Source: Oscillibacter sp.
GTDB taxonomy: Bacteria; Bacillota; Clostridia; Oscillospirales; Oscillospiraceae
Direction of reading: 5' to 3'
Length of the DNA: 7,199 bases
NCBI GenBank assembly: GCA_014799855.1
Contig: JAAVHG010000112.1
Span: 3,142 to 10,340 of the forward strand
Made by a program: the position numbers and the translations under genes. A model generated the notes under the pieces. The model worked only from the letters and a program-made list of their open reading frames with translations. It did no database searches and was not told where the DNA came from. This document shows, piece after piece, positions 6,291-7,199 of the stretch (position 1 is the first letter of the stretch; each line of letters starts with the position of its first letter).

Positions 6291-7199
6291 GAAAGACAAC
6301 TTACCGCCTGGAGACCTATTACCTGTTCGACCACACCGGCATCCAGCGGCGGCTGGAGGACATGGCCGCCAAGGGCTGGCTCCTGGACAAGCTGGGCAGC
6401 CTCTGGCGTTACCGGCGGATCGATCCCGAGGAGGGAAAGCGGCTCCGCTTCGCCGTCACCTATTTCCCGGAGGCCTCCGCCTACGACCCGGAGCCACGGG
6501 ACGGCCAGTGGGACTATCAGGAGCTGTGTCGGGACGCCGGGTGGACCCACGCGGCCACTCTGGGACAGATGCAGGTGTTTTACACGGAGGCGGAGGACCC
6601 CGTCCCCCTGGAGACGGACCCCCAGATTCAGGTGGAAAATATCCACCGGACCATGCGGCGCAGTCAGGTTCCCGCTTTCCTGGTCATGATCGGCGTGTCC
6701 ATAGCGCAGCTATGTATGCAGTGGCGGCAGTACCACTGGGACCCGGTGGAGTGGCTCTGCCGCCCTATGGGAACCGTGGCGTGTTTGTGCTGGCTGATGC
6801 TGACCGTGTTGGAGGCGCTGTCTCTGGCGGACTATTTCCGCTGGCACCGCCGGGCCGTGGCGGAGGCCCGGGAGGGACGCTTTACCCCCACCTTCAGCCG
6901 TGCCCGGCTGCAAAACGCCATGCTTGTCCTGATTGTGGCGGCGCTGGCGCTGTGGATTTTCAGCTCCGTCATCGGGTCCCGGCTGGGTACGTTTTCCGTG
7001 CTTTACGGTCTGGCTATGGCAGCGGCCGTGGCCGTTGTTACTACCTGTGTAACGAAATTTTTGAAATGGCGAAAGGTTTCCTCCACCACTAACCGCTGGG
7101 GTACGGCCCTGGCCGCCGGGTTGACCGTGCTGATTTTCTTCGGCTGGTCCACGGTGGAGATCATCCACGCCGTGGACAACGGCTGGCTTGAGGAAAGCC
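6287..7199 (+). CDS. DUF2812 membrane protein, C-terminus beyond window
   Basis: An open frame of 304 complete codons starts at ATG 6287, overlapping the PadR stop by four bases (ATGA), with GAGAAGGAGG just upstream; no stop occurs before the window ends. The soluble N-terminal domain (about 1-125) opens MRKTTYRLETYYLFDHTGIQ and contains RRLEDMAAKGWLL (21-33), the pattern of DUF2812 proteins, where a short bundle ends in 'MA.KGW.L'. YRRIDPEEGKRLRFAVTYF (42-60) follows. About five membrane helices come next (128-145, 160-181, 209-229, 235-256, 272-293), two of them separated by a basic cytoplasm-like loop (RWHRRAVAEAREGR, 185-198). DUF2812 genes typically sit beside PadR genes in Firmicutes; their function is not known to me. 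The overlapping 6262-7092 frame is a shadow. Confidence 0.88.
   Translation, partial: MRKTTYRLETYYLFDHTGIQRRLEDMAAKGWLLDKLGSLWRYRRIDPEEGKRLRFAVTYFPEASAYDPEPRDGQWDYQELCRDAGWTHAATLGQMQVFYTEAEDPVPLETDPQIQVENIHRTMRRSQVPAFLVMIGVSIAQLCMQWRQYHWDPVEWLCRPMGTVACLCWLMLTVLEALSLADYFRWHRRAVAEAREGRFTPTFSRARLQNAMLVLIVAALALWIFSSVIGSRLGTFSVLYGLAMAAAVAVVTTCVTKFLKWRKVSSTTNRWGTALAAGLTVLIFFGWSTVEIIHAVDNGWLEES

Noticed and set aside
6262..7092. A 276-codon plus-strand frame starting inside padR
   Set aside because: It is in a different frame from the coupled DUF2812 gene at 6287; its product is Gly/Pro/Arg-rich with no membrane pattern, whereas the 6287 frame has a family match and helices.

Overview
The window looks like chromosome from a GC-rich, low-nucleotide-diversity-leader Firmicute, most likely a gut clostridial relative of the Oscillospiraceae (Flavonifractor-like). 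This is inferred from the high GC content, the strong AGGAGG-type ribosome sites, TTGACA/TATAAT-type promoters, the lipoprotein style (LSLAACGG followed by a Gly/Ser/Asn/Thr linker) and the PadR-DUF2812 pair. No rRNA, tRNA, CRISPR, insertion sequence or phage gene is visible.

Region 1 (about 1-4185, minus strand) is a carbohydrate-uptake operon read right to left. A promoter at 4156-4185 is followed by a leader of about 155 nt with a predicted three-way-junction RNA fold. Then come a solute-binding lipoprotein (3994-2945), a 305-nt gap with a strong GC hairpin that could act as an attenuator, a two-domain RbsA-type ATPase with a GTG start (2639-1137), an RbsC-type permease (1144-137), and the start of a Gfo/Idh/MocA NAD(P)-dependent oxidoreductase (137 to beyond base 1). 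The last three genes overlap or nearly share stop and start codons. The layout suggests import of a sugar or cyclic polyol (inositol is one candidate) followed by its oxidation in the cytoplasm. The substrate cannot be fixed from sequence alone.

Region 2 (5742-4306, minus strand) is a single MATE-family efflux protein with its own recognisable promoter. The 120 bases between its stop and the sugar promoter carry several inverted repeats.

Region 3 (5887-7199, plus strand) is divergent from the MATE gene. It encodes a small PadR-type repressor whose stop overlaps the start of a DUF2812 membrane protein (ATGA) that runs off the window. Two near-identical 19-bp sites, one filling the -35/-10 spacer and one just before the ribosome site, look like the operators through which PadR controls its own operon. 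The MATE promoter lacks such a site.

The most interesting items are the PadR operator pair with the DUF2812 partner of unknown function, and the structured leader of the sugar operon. I see no clear sign of a wholly new multi-gene system.
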